Of a stretch of 64,000 bases of DNA, positions 18,246 through 26,291 are shown one piece after another. The translations under genes and the position numbers were made by a program. Position 1 is the stretch's first letter; every line of letters begins with the position of its first letter. Source of the stretch: Avanaerovorax sp964442135 (GTDB lineage: Bacteria > Bacillota > Clostridia > Peptostreptococcales > Anaerovoracaceae); the NCBI GenBank assembly GCA_964442135.1, contig CAYTYN010000001.1, forward strand, positions 57,922-121,921, in the 5' to 3' direction. The notes beneath the pieces are model-generated. The model worked only from the letters and a program-made list of their open reading frames with translations. It was not told the origin of the DNA and made no database searches.

Positions 18246-19010
18246 TCACTCGCCGTGAGAAATCTCTCCGTTTCCCGTAATAGGTATCACATCTCCGCCT
18301 ACGGCAGAGCCTATGTTAAAGAGCAGCAGGAAGAAATCCTTGTTTCTGGCAGCTATCTCTCTAAGCTCCCTGTATGCCTGGCCTGAGTATTCCTCCTGGT
18401 CGGCTCCTACTCCTAACAGCTCCATCCCCAGCTTTTCCCCAATGTATAAAGCTCGGTACAGGTGGTACGTCTGGCTGACCACTATGGCCTTCTCCACTTG
18501 AAATATGTCTATTGCCCTTGCCATAGATTCATATGTGGAAAATCCCGCGTGATCGCAGAATATATCCTCCGCCGGCACTCCCGCATTCAGGGCATAGTTC
18601 AGCATGACGTGAATCTCGTTATGGCCTTGTGTCCCGTTGTCTCCCGACAAAAGGAGCTTAGGCGCGTATCCTTCCATATACAGCCTTATCCCTGCATCCA
18701 ACCTGTCCTTAAGAATTGTAGAAGGGGTTTCTGAATCCTTTAACCCTGCTCCCAGCACTATGATGCAATCGGCCTCCAGCTCTTTCAGAGCCTCATCTGC
18801 ATCGTCAGTTATCTCTGCAAACGCTGTGGCGCTGCCTGCGTAATCCTCTGCCTCCGGCCCATCTTCGTCTATATCGCCGAAAGAATACTGTATACCACTT
18901 TTGGCGTACTGAACCACGTGATTATTGACCATCATGGCCCCAAAGCCTGAGATAACTGCCACCGTTACTACAGCGAAAATAAATATTTTCAGCGTTTTCT
19001 TAAATTTCAT
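18246..19010 (-). CDS. YdcF/SanA-type DUF218 protein, membrane-anchored
   Basis: A 254-residue protein with one N-terminal membrane helix (about 7-28) and a DUF218 domain: CIIVLGAGLKDSETPS, LLLSGDNG, and VSQTYHLYRALYIGEKLG. SanA and ElyC relatives influence the cell envelope, but the biochemical activity of the group is not settled. An insert (about 45-78, acidic) lies between the anchor and the domain. ATG preceded by AAGGGG. It runs upstream of the hydrogenase gene with a 44-bp gap, so the two may be cotranscribed, though no functional link is evident. Confidence 0.85.
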   Translation of the reverse strand: MKFKKTLKIFIFAVVTVAVISGFGAMMVNNHVVQYAKSGIQYSFGDIDEDGPEAEDYAGSATAFAEITDDADEALKELEADCIIVLGAGLKDSETPSTILKDRLDAGIRLYMEGYAPKLLLSGDNGTQGHNEIHVMLNYALNAGVPAEDIFCDHAGFSTYESMARAIDIFQVEKAIVVSQTYHLYRALYIGEKLGMELLGVGADQEEYSGQAYRELREIAARNKDFFLLLFNIGSAVGGDVIPITGNGEISHGE

Positions 19011-19020
19011 GGATACCCCT

Positions 19021-19091
19021 TTTACAAATTATCAAGAAATGTGATACAATCAAATTGGCCTTCTATTGTATACCACTGCAATAGTATACCA
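19021..19091 (+). promoter_or_regulatory. aroB promoter with repeated GTATACCA elements
   Basis: TTTACA (19021-19026), 18 bp, TACAAT (19045-19050) is a plausible promoter. Just downstream GTATACCA occurs twice, at 19068-19075 and 19084-19091, 16 bp apart and each inside a similar ATxGTATACCA context. This looks like a repressor site within the transcribed leader; the regulator is unknown. Confidence 0.5.
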
Positions 19092-19171
19092 TAAAGGTCT
19101 ATTTCTTTCTCGTTTATTTCGTCAGTAAGAATTGATCTAAAGCCGATATTTCAACGTTTAGGAGATCAGAT

Positions 19172-20215
19172 ATGAAAAAATTCACGATTTCTGCGTCATC
19201 CTCTTACGATGTCATAACCGGATTCGACATAATTAAGGATACCGGAAAATATATAAGCCGGGTTTTAAAGCCGTGCAAGCTTTCCATAATAACTGACAGC
19301 ACCGTCAACAGCCTCTATTCCCAGGTTGTCCTGACCTCTCTGATGGAAAACGGTTTTCAAACCTCTAAGATAGTCTTTCCCTCCGGTGAACGCTCTAAAA
19401 ATCTGACCACCTACACCAATATTGTGGAAGCTCTGGCAGATGAGGGCATTACCAGGTCGGACGCCATAGTCGCTCTCGGCGGCGGAACTGTAGGAGACGT
19501 GGCAGGATTTGCGGCAGCCACCTATATGAGAGGTATTAAGTACGTGCAGATCCCTACTACCTATGAAGCGGCCTGCGACGCGGCCTGCGGAGGAGAGACC
19601 GGTCTGAACCTGCTCAGAGCCAAAAGTATGGTAGGCGCTTTCTGGCAGCCGTCCCTCGTTATCTGCGACTATAAGCTGTTCGAATCCCTCCCCCGTATCA
19701 GGGTTATGGAGGGCGCTGCCGAAGCGGTGAAATTCGCCGCCATATCAGAGCCAAGTCTGGCAGATCACATCCTTAAAGGTGATTACGAATATGTAGTGGA
19801 AAGATGTATTTCCATAAAGAAGTCACTCATCGAAGCCGACGAGCTGTGCTATGGACTGCGCCAGCTTTTAGACTTTGGTCATACCGTGGGTCAGGCTGTG
19901 GAAAAGCTCAGCTCCTATAATATGTCCCACGGTCACGCCGTTGCCATAGGCATGGTAGCCGAATCCAAGGCCGCCTTTAACTTCGGTCTCACAGAGAATG
20001 ACATAAGCGGCGAGCTTTCCGGCATATTGAAGCAGTTAGGCTTCGACACTGCCTGTCCCTGTACGGCAGATGATATATATGAGCTTGCTGTCTTGGATAA
20101 AAAGGTTTTCCACGATCAGGTCAGCGTTATCGTTCCGAAAAGGTTTGGGAAGTGCTGCCTCCATAAGATCTCCGTATCAAGCCTGAAGTCGTACATAAGG
20201 GAAGGCCTGAAATAA
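19172..20215 (+). CDS. aroB: 3-Dehydroquinate synthase
   Basis: Second enzyme of the shikimate pathway, 347 residues. NAD-binding GGGTVGDVAGFAAATYMRGI, metal/substrate residues in LLDFGHTVGQAVEKL and MSHGHAVAIGMV, and VPTTYEA-like IPTTYEAACDA are present. ATG follows AGGAGATCAG. It stands alone here, away from other aro genes, with its own promoter and terminator. Confidence 0.94.
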   Translation: MKKFTISASSSYDVITGFDIIKDTGKYISRVLKPCKLSIITDSTVNSLYSQVVLTSLMENGFQTSKIVFPSGERSKNLTTYTNIVEALADEGITRSDAIVALGGGTVGDVAGFAAATYMRGIKYVQIPTTYEAACDAACGGETGLNLLRAKSMVGAFWQPSLVICDYKLFESLPRIRVMEGAAEAVKFAAISEPSLADHILKGDYEYVVERCISIKKSLIEADELCYGLRQLLDFGHTVGQAVEKLSSYNMSHGHAVAIGMVAESKAAFNFGLTENDISGELSGILKQLGFDTACPCTADDIYELAVLDKKVFHDQVSVIVPKRFGKCCLHKISVSSLKSYIREGLK

Positions 20216-20230
20216 GTCTTCCCTTTTTCT
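20197..20230 (+). terminator. Terminator overlapping the aroB stop
   Basis: AAGGGAAG (20197-20204) pairs with CTTCCCTT (20218-20225), followed by TTTCTC. The left arm lies inside the last aroB codons. Confidence 0.75.
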
Positions 20231-20237
20231 CACTGCT

Positions 20238-20810
20238 CTATGAAAAAGGCTGCCGCCCAGATCTGATCCTATCCCATTCCTCCTTCAGCATGGAATAGCA
20301 AAGGGAGTCTCTGCAATGGCCTGTGTATATCCTGTACGCCCGCCTTATGGTACCCTCATATGTAAATCCGACCTTTTCTATAACTCTCTGAGACCTCTTA
20401 TTCTCAGGTCCTGTGCAGATTCCTACCTGCTTCAGTCCGGCTCTGTAGAAACCGTAGTCGAGAACCGCCCGAACGGCTTCCGGCATCAGTCCTCTGCCCC
20501 AGCAGTCCTTTGCCAGGGAATATCCTATCTCACGGCTTTCGGATTCCTGCCGAAACTTGTCCGGCTCCAAACCTATACTCCCTATTAACCTGTCCGAGCC
20601 TTTTAACCTTATGGCCCAGACCCCATTTTTCATGAACATTTCCCTTATTACGGCCAGTGATTCTTCTATGCTTTCGTGAGGCTTCCATCCGGCGTGAGGT
20701 CCTACGTCGGGATCCTTGGCGTACTCATAAAGACCTTCCGCGTCCTCGGGCACAAAGGGTGAAAGAATAAGCCTTTCTGTCTCCAGTCTTTCAATCCTGA
20801 ACTCCTCCAT
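20238..20810 (-). CDS. GNAT acetyltransferase, RimJ/RimL type
   Basis: A 190-residue N-acetyltransferase. The family pattern ETERLILSPFVPEDAEGLYEYAKDP starts the protein, REIGYSLAKDCWGRGLMPEAVRAVLDYGF holds the acetyl-CoA binding loop, and ENKRSQRVIEKVGF is typical of RimL-like enzymes. Its ribosome-binding site lies within the terminator-like hairpin that follows the LTA-synthase-like gene. The protein substrate cannot be predicted. Confidence 0.88.
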   Translation of the reverse strand: MEEFRIERLETERLILSPFVPEDAEGLYEYAKDPDVGPHAGWKPHESIEESLAVIREMFMKNGVWAIRLKGSDRLIGSIGLEPDKFRQESESREIGYSLAKDCWGRGLMPEAVRAVLDYGFYRAGLKQVGICTGPENKRSQRVIEKVGFTYEGTIRRAYRIYTGHCRDSLCYSMLKEEWDRIRSGRQPFS

Positions 20811-20822
20811 GTTATCCTCCTT

Positions 20823-20855
20823 AAAAGGCTGGCCGTTATTCCGGCGCAGCCTTTT
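20823..20855 (-). terminator. Hairpin after the LTA-synthase-like gene
   Basis: On the minus strand AAAGGCTG and CAGCCTTT flank an inner CCGG/CGG stem, followed by TTAAGGAGGA, so the hairpin overlaps the ribosome-binding site of the downstream acetyltransferase gene. Confidence 0.6.
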
Positions 20856-20862
20856 AGTACCT

Positions 20863-22848
20863 CTACTCTGTTGTGCTGACGATCTCCTTGCTGGATTTAT
20901 CGATCTGACTTACCTTCATCTCGCTTGCGTCCGCAGGATCCACATCCTCCAATAATCCCAGCAGGTTCGGACCCAGATATATGGTGCTGAGCGTCTCTCC
21001 GTTCAGGGTGACCTTACTGTATTCCGTAAAGTTTTCTCCCTTTATATAGTATTTTCCGCCTATGCTCACCACCTTATCTATCTTGATTGTCTTCACTCCC
21101 ATCTTCATGTCCGTGGCTTCGAACGGGTTTTCTCCGCCGTACAGGTAGTAGTTCCCGTACAGGATATCGTATGCTATCATCTTCAGGTCGTCCAGATAAT
21201 CCTCTGAATCCCAGTCCGCTGTCTGATGGTACTTGATGGTGGTTCCCGTGTGTATGCCCAGTCTGTCAAAGATCACAGAGGCCAGCTGATACGTTGTAAG
21301 GTCCATATCCTCCTTTTCCATGTCGAAGTTGCTCCATACTACGTACTGAGTCTGATAGAGATCGTCTCCATCGTAGGAATCTTCAGTTACATCGAGGGCC
21401 GGAATGTGATCTCCGAAAATTACCAGCACCACCGGCTCATCATAGGCCTCCAGCTCCTCCGTCAGCGTTTGAAGGAACTGATCCATCTCGTAGATCTGGT
21501 TCACATAGTATTCGTACTTCCACTTCATCTCCTCAGTAGGAGCGTCGGTTACGGTAATCTCAGGATCCTCGATTACCTGCTCCTCAGGATACTTTCCGTG
21601 TCCCTGCACTGAAATGGTGTATATAAAATCTCTTTCCTCTGTAGATTCCAAAGCGTCCATAATCGGCGTCGTAAGGTTCTCGTCCTTTGCCCAATTCCTC
21701 GGCGTCTTCGATACGTCGCTCATGTATTCTACTGATGTATAGGTATCGTATCCTATGTTACTGAACACCTCATTTCTGTTGTAGAAGAGCGCTCTATGAT
21801 TATGTATGGCGTGAGTGGAAAAACCCAAGCTTTTCAGGTCATAGGCTATGCTTTCCGCCGTCTCCTCCTTAAGAATGGATTTAAACGGGTATTCTCCCGG
21901 TCCGAAGAACTTTACACTGATACCGGTCATAACCTCGAACTCTGTGTTAGCTGTTCCGGCTCCGCAGGCCGGCACCGTAAGGCTGCCCGAAGAATAGTTT
22001 TCCATCAGGCTTCTGAAAAACGGAATCGCATCCTGCGAAAGCTCTATGTTATTGAAAAGCTCCGGATCCGTGAAGGACTCAAGCTGCAAAAAAATGATGT
22101 TGGGATATTCCTCATCCACATCGGTTTCCTCCAGCTGCATGGTGCCGTCGCTTCCATACTGATCCTCGCTGAATATGCTTAACACAGCCTCCTCAGAGTA
22201 TCCCGACGGTTGCTGGATGCCTGTGTTCAGCCAGGTGTTTATGAAGCAGTACGGCACGCCGTAATCCTCATAAGCGTACGCCAGATTTCCGAAGAATGTA
22301 GCCAAGACGTTCACTCTTATCAGCCCCGCAGTCGAAACGAAGGTAAAGCCGATTACCAGCACCACGGTTAAAATATTTCGCTTTATATTCATGGAGTCCT
22401 TAGGCACCTTCGGAGCCTTTATCCACAGTATGACCAGGACGGCTAACCCTACAACGATGCCTGTGGCAATCCCTATGAGCTGAGCTATGGTGAAGTAATT
22501 AGTCAGCATAGTGGCCGCATCGGTGACGGCGCTCAGATCCTTTACGGTAAACGGCGTCATCCTTTCCATAAGGATAACTCCGTTGGTTATACCCACAGCG
22601 AGCCACATACAGCTTATGACCACTATGAAGAATATTCTTCTCCTGAAAAGCAGAGCAACTGTGAGTGTGGCAAAGATGACCAGCGAGTTGTACAGGAAAA
22701 CCACCGGACTGGAAATGAGAAACTCAAGTCCGCCGGTTCCCTTCCTCGCCAGCGTTTCGATGACCATGTTCAGGACGAATCCCCAGACAGCGCAGAAACA
22801 CAAGGGATTATGAAGATATTTACTGTAGAAGTCCTTTGCTTTTGTCAT
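20863..22848 (-). CDS. LTA synthase-like sulfatase-fold phosphotransferase
   Basis: A 661-residue membrane enzyme of the LtaS/phosphoglycerol transferase family. Five hydrophobic helices occupy about residues 15-195, then an extracellular sulfatase-fold domain: IIFLQLESF (metal Glu), GAGTANTEFEVMTG with the nucleophile threonine, SVQGHGKYP and VLVIFGDHIPAL (metal Asp/His). The C-terminal 120 residues after the catalytic domain are an extra small domain. Likely polymerises or transfers glycerol phosphate to envelope polymers. Starts 3 bp after rsmA ends, so it closes the rplI-to-rsmA run. Confidence 0.88.
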   Translation of the reverse strand: MTKAKDFYSKYLHNPLCFCAVWGFVLNMVIETLARKGTGGLEFLISSPVVFLYNSLVIFATLTVALLFRRRIFFIVVISCMWLAVGITNGVILMERMTPFTVKDLSAVTDAATMLTNYFTIAQLIGIATGIVVGLAVLVILWIKAPKVPKDSMNIKRNILTVVLVIGFTFVSTAGLIRVNVLATFFGNLAYAYEDYGVPYCFINTWLNTGIQQPSGYSEEAVLSIFSEDQYGSDGTMQLEETDVDEEYPNIIFLQLESFTDPELFNNIELSQDAIPFFRSLMENYSSGSLTVPACGAGTANTEFEVMTGISVKFFGPGEYPFKSILKEETAESIAYDLKSLGFSTHAIHNHRALFYNRNEVFSNIGYDTYTSVEYMSDVSKTPRNWAKDENLTTPIMDALESTEERDFIYTISVQGHGKYPEEQVIEDPEITVTDAPTEEMKWKYEYYVNQIYEMDQFLQTLTEELEAYDEPVVLVIFGDHIPALDVTEDSYDGDDLYQTQYVVWSNFDMEKEDMDLTTYQLASVIFDRLGIHTGTTIKYHQTADWDSEDYLDDLKMIAYDILYGNYYLYGGENPFEATDMKMGVKTIKIDKVVSIGGKYYIKGENFTEYSKVTLNGETLSTIYLGPNLLGLLEDVDPADASEMKVSQIDKSSKEIVSTTE

Positions 22849-22851
22849 AAA

Positions 22852-23712
22852 TTAATCCTCCAATACCTCACTAATGCTGTTCGCTATGTCAGCGAACTCC
22901 CTGATACTTAAGGTTTCCGCCCTTCTCGACGGATTGATCCCCGCTCTGTCGAGGCATTCCCCTATCTGTTCCTTCGTAAGAGAGCACGCGGCTCCGAGGG
23001 AATTTAAAAGGGTCTTCCTCCTCTGGCCAAAGCCTGCCTTTATGCATCTGAAAAAAAGCTTCTCGTCGTCGAGATCTACTTCCTTTTCCTTCCTCAAGTC
23101 AAAACGGAGTACCGTGGAATCCACCTTGGGAGCCGGTACAAATACAGTTCTCGGAACCCTGGCAACCTCTGTCACAGTGCAGTAATAGTTTACAGCTGCG
23201 GTTATAGCCCCGCAGGTCTTTCCTCCGGGGGACGCCTGTATCCTGTCAGCTACCTCCTTCTGCATCATAACGGTAATGCTCTCTGCGTGAATCCCCTTTT
23301 CCAGCAGATGCATTATGATAGGGGTAGTGATATAGTAAGGAAGATTTCCGATGATTTTGGCGGTCTTAAAGCCTTCTCTTTCGATTATTCCGTTCAGGTC
23401 GGTCTTAAGCACGTCGGCGTTAATGATCTCTACGTTATGGAACTCCTTAAGGGTCTCCTCCAGAATAGGGATCAGCCTCCTGTCTATCTCAACTGCTACT
23501 GTTTTTTTTGCTCTCGCCGCGGCCTCTGCCGTTATAACTCCCATGCCCGGACCTATTTCTATGACGAGATCGTCACTTCCTATGTCCGTAGCGTCGATTA
23601 TCGCGTCCACTATATTTTTATCCGTAAGGAAATTCTGACCCAGACTCTTTGAAAGCTGAAAGCCATACCTTTCCCTCATCTCTCTTATGGTTTCCGGCGA
23701 ATAGAGCTTCAC
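22852..23712 (-). CDS. rsmA: 16S rRNA dimethyladenosine transferase
   Basis: A 286-residue KsgA-type methyltransferase that dimethylates A1518/A1519 of 16S rRNA. LGQNFLTDKNIV, the AdoMet motif VIEIGPGMGVITAEAA and the NLPYYI catalytic motif are present. Its start overlaps the rnmV stop by 4 bp, the common Firmicutes rnmV-rsmA pairing. Confidence 0.96.
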   Translation of the reverse strand: MKLYSPETIREMRERYGFQLSKSLGQNFLTDKNIVDAIIDATDIGSDDLVIEIGPGMGVITAEAAARAKKTVAVEIDRRLIPILEETLKEFHNVEIINADVLKTDLNGIIEREGFKTAKIIGNLPYYITTPIIMHLLEKGIHAESITVMMQKEVADRIQASPGGKTCGAITAAVNYYCTVTEVARVPRTVFVPAPKVDSTVLRFDLRKEKEVDLDDEKLFFRCIKAGFGQRRKTLLNSLGAACSLTKEQIGECLDRAGINPSRRAETLSIREFADIANSISEVLED

Positions 23713-24269
23713 TGGGTCTCACCGGCCTTTTTCTCGAATTCGTCTCTCGTTATGCCGAAGCTGTTCAGTCTCTTCAGGAATATTTTTCCATTCCCATAGC
23801 CTATGCCCAGAGCCTCTCCCAGACGGGCTCTTCTTTCAGAAGCTCCCGATCCTCCTGACAGGCCGAATCTTTCCATGTCCTTCACAGTAAACTGATCCTC
23901 TTTTTTTTCGGAAGCGGCTTCCATATTTCGAAGAGCCTTTTGCAGAGCCTCTATTATATCACATGGGTCGGCGTTTTCAACGCCGATATCACTTTTTTTC
24001 ATGGCCTTATCCCTGGGCAGGAAGGCCTGTCCTGCGTCAGGATAGCGCCGGAGTATCTTCCGGCGGATATTCTCTCCGGCTCTGTCCGGATCCGTCAGAA
24101 TGATAATTCCCTTCGTCCTGTAGGCTCTATCTATTCTCTTCCACATTTCCTCCGACATTCCGAACCCGTGAGTTTCTATGGTCACAGCATTCACGGCTCG
24201 ATTTACGGCACAGGTATCGTCCCTGCCCTCTACTATGAGCACCTGCTCTATCTTCGGTCTACTCATCAT
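23709..24269 (-). CDS. rnmV: Ribonuclease M5
   Basis: Toprim-domain nuclease of 186 residues that matures 5S rRNA. LIVEGRDDTCAVNRAV supplies the Toprim glutamate and GIIILTDPDRAGENIRRKI the DxD region, and YPDAGQAFLPRDKA is family-like. Overlaps divIC by 11 bp upstream and rsmA by 4 bp downstream. Confidence 0.94.
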   Translation of the reverse strand: MMSRPKIEQVLIVEGRDDTCAVNRAVNAVTIETHGFGMSEEMWKRIDRAYRTKGIIILTDPDRAGENIRRKILRRYPDAGQAFLPRDKAMKKSDIGVENADPCDIIEALQKALRNMEAASEKKEDQFTVKDMERFGLSGGSGASERRARLGEALGIGYGNGKIFLKRLNSFGITRDEFEKKAGETQ

Positions 24270-24606
24270 CCTCTCCGCTGTCGTCTGCGATACTTTCTCC
24301 CACTTTCGTCCCCTCTTCTCCTATTATATAGAGCACTTCTCCCGGCTTGACCATTCTAAGCTGCTGCCGGGCCTGCTCTTCTATATATTCAAGATCATCC
24401 GCGTTATCAAGCTCGTTTTGGAGCTGGCTCTTCTCCTCCTCAAGCTCAGCGTTTTGCTCGGTAAGCTCCCTGTTCTCCCTGTAGAGAGAGATTATGTTCT
24501 TCACAGACATTGCCGACAGAGACAGGAGAGTCACCACCACTACAGTGAATATCAGTCTGACCGGATTTATTCTCCTTTTTTTCCTTCTTCGTACTGTTCT
24601 TTCCAT
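24259..24606 (-). CDS. Septum formation initiator, FtsB/DivIC family
   Basis: A 115-residue bitopic division protein: basic N terminus (RRRKKRR), one membrane helix (about 17-36), a coiled coil (about 42-75) and the EYIEEQARQQLRMVKPGEVLY motif typical of FtsB/DivIC. I start at MERTVRRRKK (24606, with GGAG upstream); a longer open frame to 24858 lies inside the M23 gene and is a shadow. The acidic tail DDSGEDDE overlaps the start of rnmV. Confidence 0.88.
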   Translation of the reverse strand: MERTVRRRKKRRINPVRLIFTVVVVTLLSLSAMSVKNIISLYRENRELTEQNAELEEEKSQLQNELDNADDLEYIEEQARQQLRMVKPGEVLYIIGEEGTKVGESIADDSGEDDE

Positions 24607-24638
24607 GCTTATCTCCGTCCCTGTACTCGTCTTATCTG

Positions 24639-26291
24639 TTACAGGTAGTTCATCGGATTTACCGCAACCCCGTTCAATCTGGTTTCGAAGTGGCAGTGAG
24701 ATCCGGTGCTCCGTCCGGTGTTTCCTACAAGAGCTATAATCTGTCCCTGACCTACCTTTTGGCCTACGGATACGCTTATGCTGCTGCAATGGGCATATCT
24801 GGTCACAAGACCTGTGCCATGATCTATATCGACGCAGAGACCGTACGCTCCGTACCAACCTGCTCTGATCACCGTTCCGCCGTCAGATGCTCTTATAGAG
24901 GTTCCCGTAGGAGCCGGTATATCCACACCCTCGTGAAGGCTTCCCCACCGATATCCGTATCCGTAGGTTATTGAATAGCCGGAAACCGGAAGTATCAGGC
25001 TGCCTGTCGCGGTTACGCTCTTGGTACCTACCCTGACTATCCTGGTCACAGCCTCCTGTACGATTTCGGAGTCTACTTCCTCCTGCTCCGTAATCTCCCC
25101 GTTCTCCCTTACGATCTTCGCCGTTACGATCCGCTTTCCGTTTTCCCCTTCCTGGGCAACCCTTGAATCACCCTCGTACATGGAATCATCTTCCTGCCAT
25201 ACCGTCTCATACTCTATCACCTCTGTGTATTGGGTAGTCTCTTCTGTAACCACTGTCAGCGCCGAGGTGGTTATTTTCGTAATAAGAACATCTCCCTCCG
25301 TCGGTGTGGATTCGTCCAGGTCCGGATTCATGGACTTTAGCTCATCCATGGTGATTCCGAAGCTGTCGCATATTTCATCATAGGTATCCCCGCTCTGGAC
25401 GGTATAGGTCTCCGCCCTCCTGCTGCCGTTTATAAGCAATTCAAAAGCCTGATCCACACTGCTTATGGATACGATATCGGCCTCTTCTTCTCTTATCTGA
25501 ATAGTCTCTTTGAATCCTATATATGTATACTGAGTCCGCTCAGAATCCGACAGATAGTAGTCCTGTATATCCATCAGCACTTCACTGGCGTTTCCTACGC
25601 TGCTCAGTATGGCGTATCTTACGTCGTTGACGTATATAGCGTACCCTGTAGTCTTCACATCCGCCATATACGTGAATCTCTTCAGAACGTCGTCTTCACT
25701 GTCGATGGTCTTCTGGACTGCGGACACCCTTTTGAAGGTGATGTTGGAGTCGCTCTCTATCTTAACATCGGATCCGTACTCGGCCGACAGCTCTTCGCTG
25801 GCCATATCCAGCACCACTAAGACGCTTTCCTGTTCGGAAACGTATCCCATCACTCTTCCGTTATAGCTGTATTCGTAGCACAAGAAGTGATTATACACGG
25901 CTACCACCGCTACAGCTACGAGCAAGGCTTCTGCGGAATAGGTCAGGATCTGATTCCTGTATTTCCCTATCATCACCCGTTTCTCGTGGGTGAACTTGGC
26001 AACATGGTATCTTACCTTCAGAGTGAAACGCTGGGCGTAGAGGGTGAAGATATCGTACTTGTCTACGATAGCAGCTCCTGTGTCCACTATGATGGATACC
26101 CCTTTTTCGCCTAATTTATATACCTTGGGCCAGAATTCATCGTTTTTGTCGATTAAGGCCGCGCCTATGTCCACCGTGACGGATAATATCTTCCCGCTTT
26201 TTTTGTATACCTTGGGCCAGAATTCATCGTTTTTATCGATTAAATCCGCTCCCATGTCTATTAATTTCTGATACCGTTTTCTTTCTGCCAT
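24639..26291 (-). CDS. M23 peptidase with LysM and G5 domains and a cytoplasmic repeat
   Basis: A 550-residue envelope protein. Residues 12-30, 41-59 and 70-86 form a 29-residue repeat (DxGAxLIDKNDEFWPKVYK), predicted cytoplasmic because a membrane helix follows at about 114-134. Outside are a mixed domain (140-290), a LysM (about 294-338), a G5 domain (about 345-425) and an M23 endopeptidase (435-550) with zinc ligands His453, Asp457 and the HCHFE motif (His532/534), so it should be active. LysM and G5 bind glycans. The start overlaps the end of the DnaD-like gene by 31 bp. Its position next to divIC hints at a role in wall cleavage or septation; this is inference. Confidence 0.88.
   Translation of the reverse strand: MAERKRYQKLIDMGADLIDKNDEFWPKVYKKSGKILSVTVDIGAALIDKNDEFWPKVYKLGEKGVSIIVDTGAAIVDKYDIFTLYAQRFTLKVRYHVAKFTHEKRVMIGKYRNQILTYSAEALLVAVAVVAVYNHFLCYEYSYNGRVMGYVSEQESVLVVLDMASEELSAEYGSDVKIESDSNITFKRVSAVQKTIDSEDDVLKRFTYMADVKTTGYAIYVNDVRYAILSSVGNASEVLMDIQDYYLSDSERTQYTYIGFKETIQIREEEADIVSISSVDQAFELLINGSRRAETYTVQSGDTYDEICDSFGITMDELKSMNPDLDESTPTEGDVLITKITTSALTVVTEETTQYTEVIEYETVWQEDDSMYEGDSRVAQEGENGKRIVTAKIVRENGEITEQEEVDSEIVQEAVTRIVRVGTKSVTATGSLILPVSGYSITYGYGYRWGSLHEGVDIPAPTGTSIRASDGGTVIRAGWYGAYGLCVDIDHGTGLVTRYAHCSSISVSVGQKVGQGQIIALVGNTGRSTGSHCHFETRLNGVAVNPMNYL
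26034..26258 (-). repeat. 87-bp tandem repeat inside the M23 peptidase gene
   Basis: Three units encode the cytoplasmic 29-residue repeat (26202-26258, 26115-26171, 26034-26084). The first two are nearly identical over about 40 bp at the DNA level, including TACCTTGGGCCAGAATTCAT read on the + strand; the third is diverged. This suggests a recent unit duplication. Confidence 0.85.

Noticed and set aside
24607..24858. Longer start of the divIC frame
   Set aside because: The extra part lies within the end of the M23 peptidase gene and has no family similarity.
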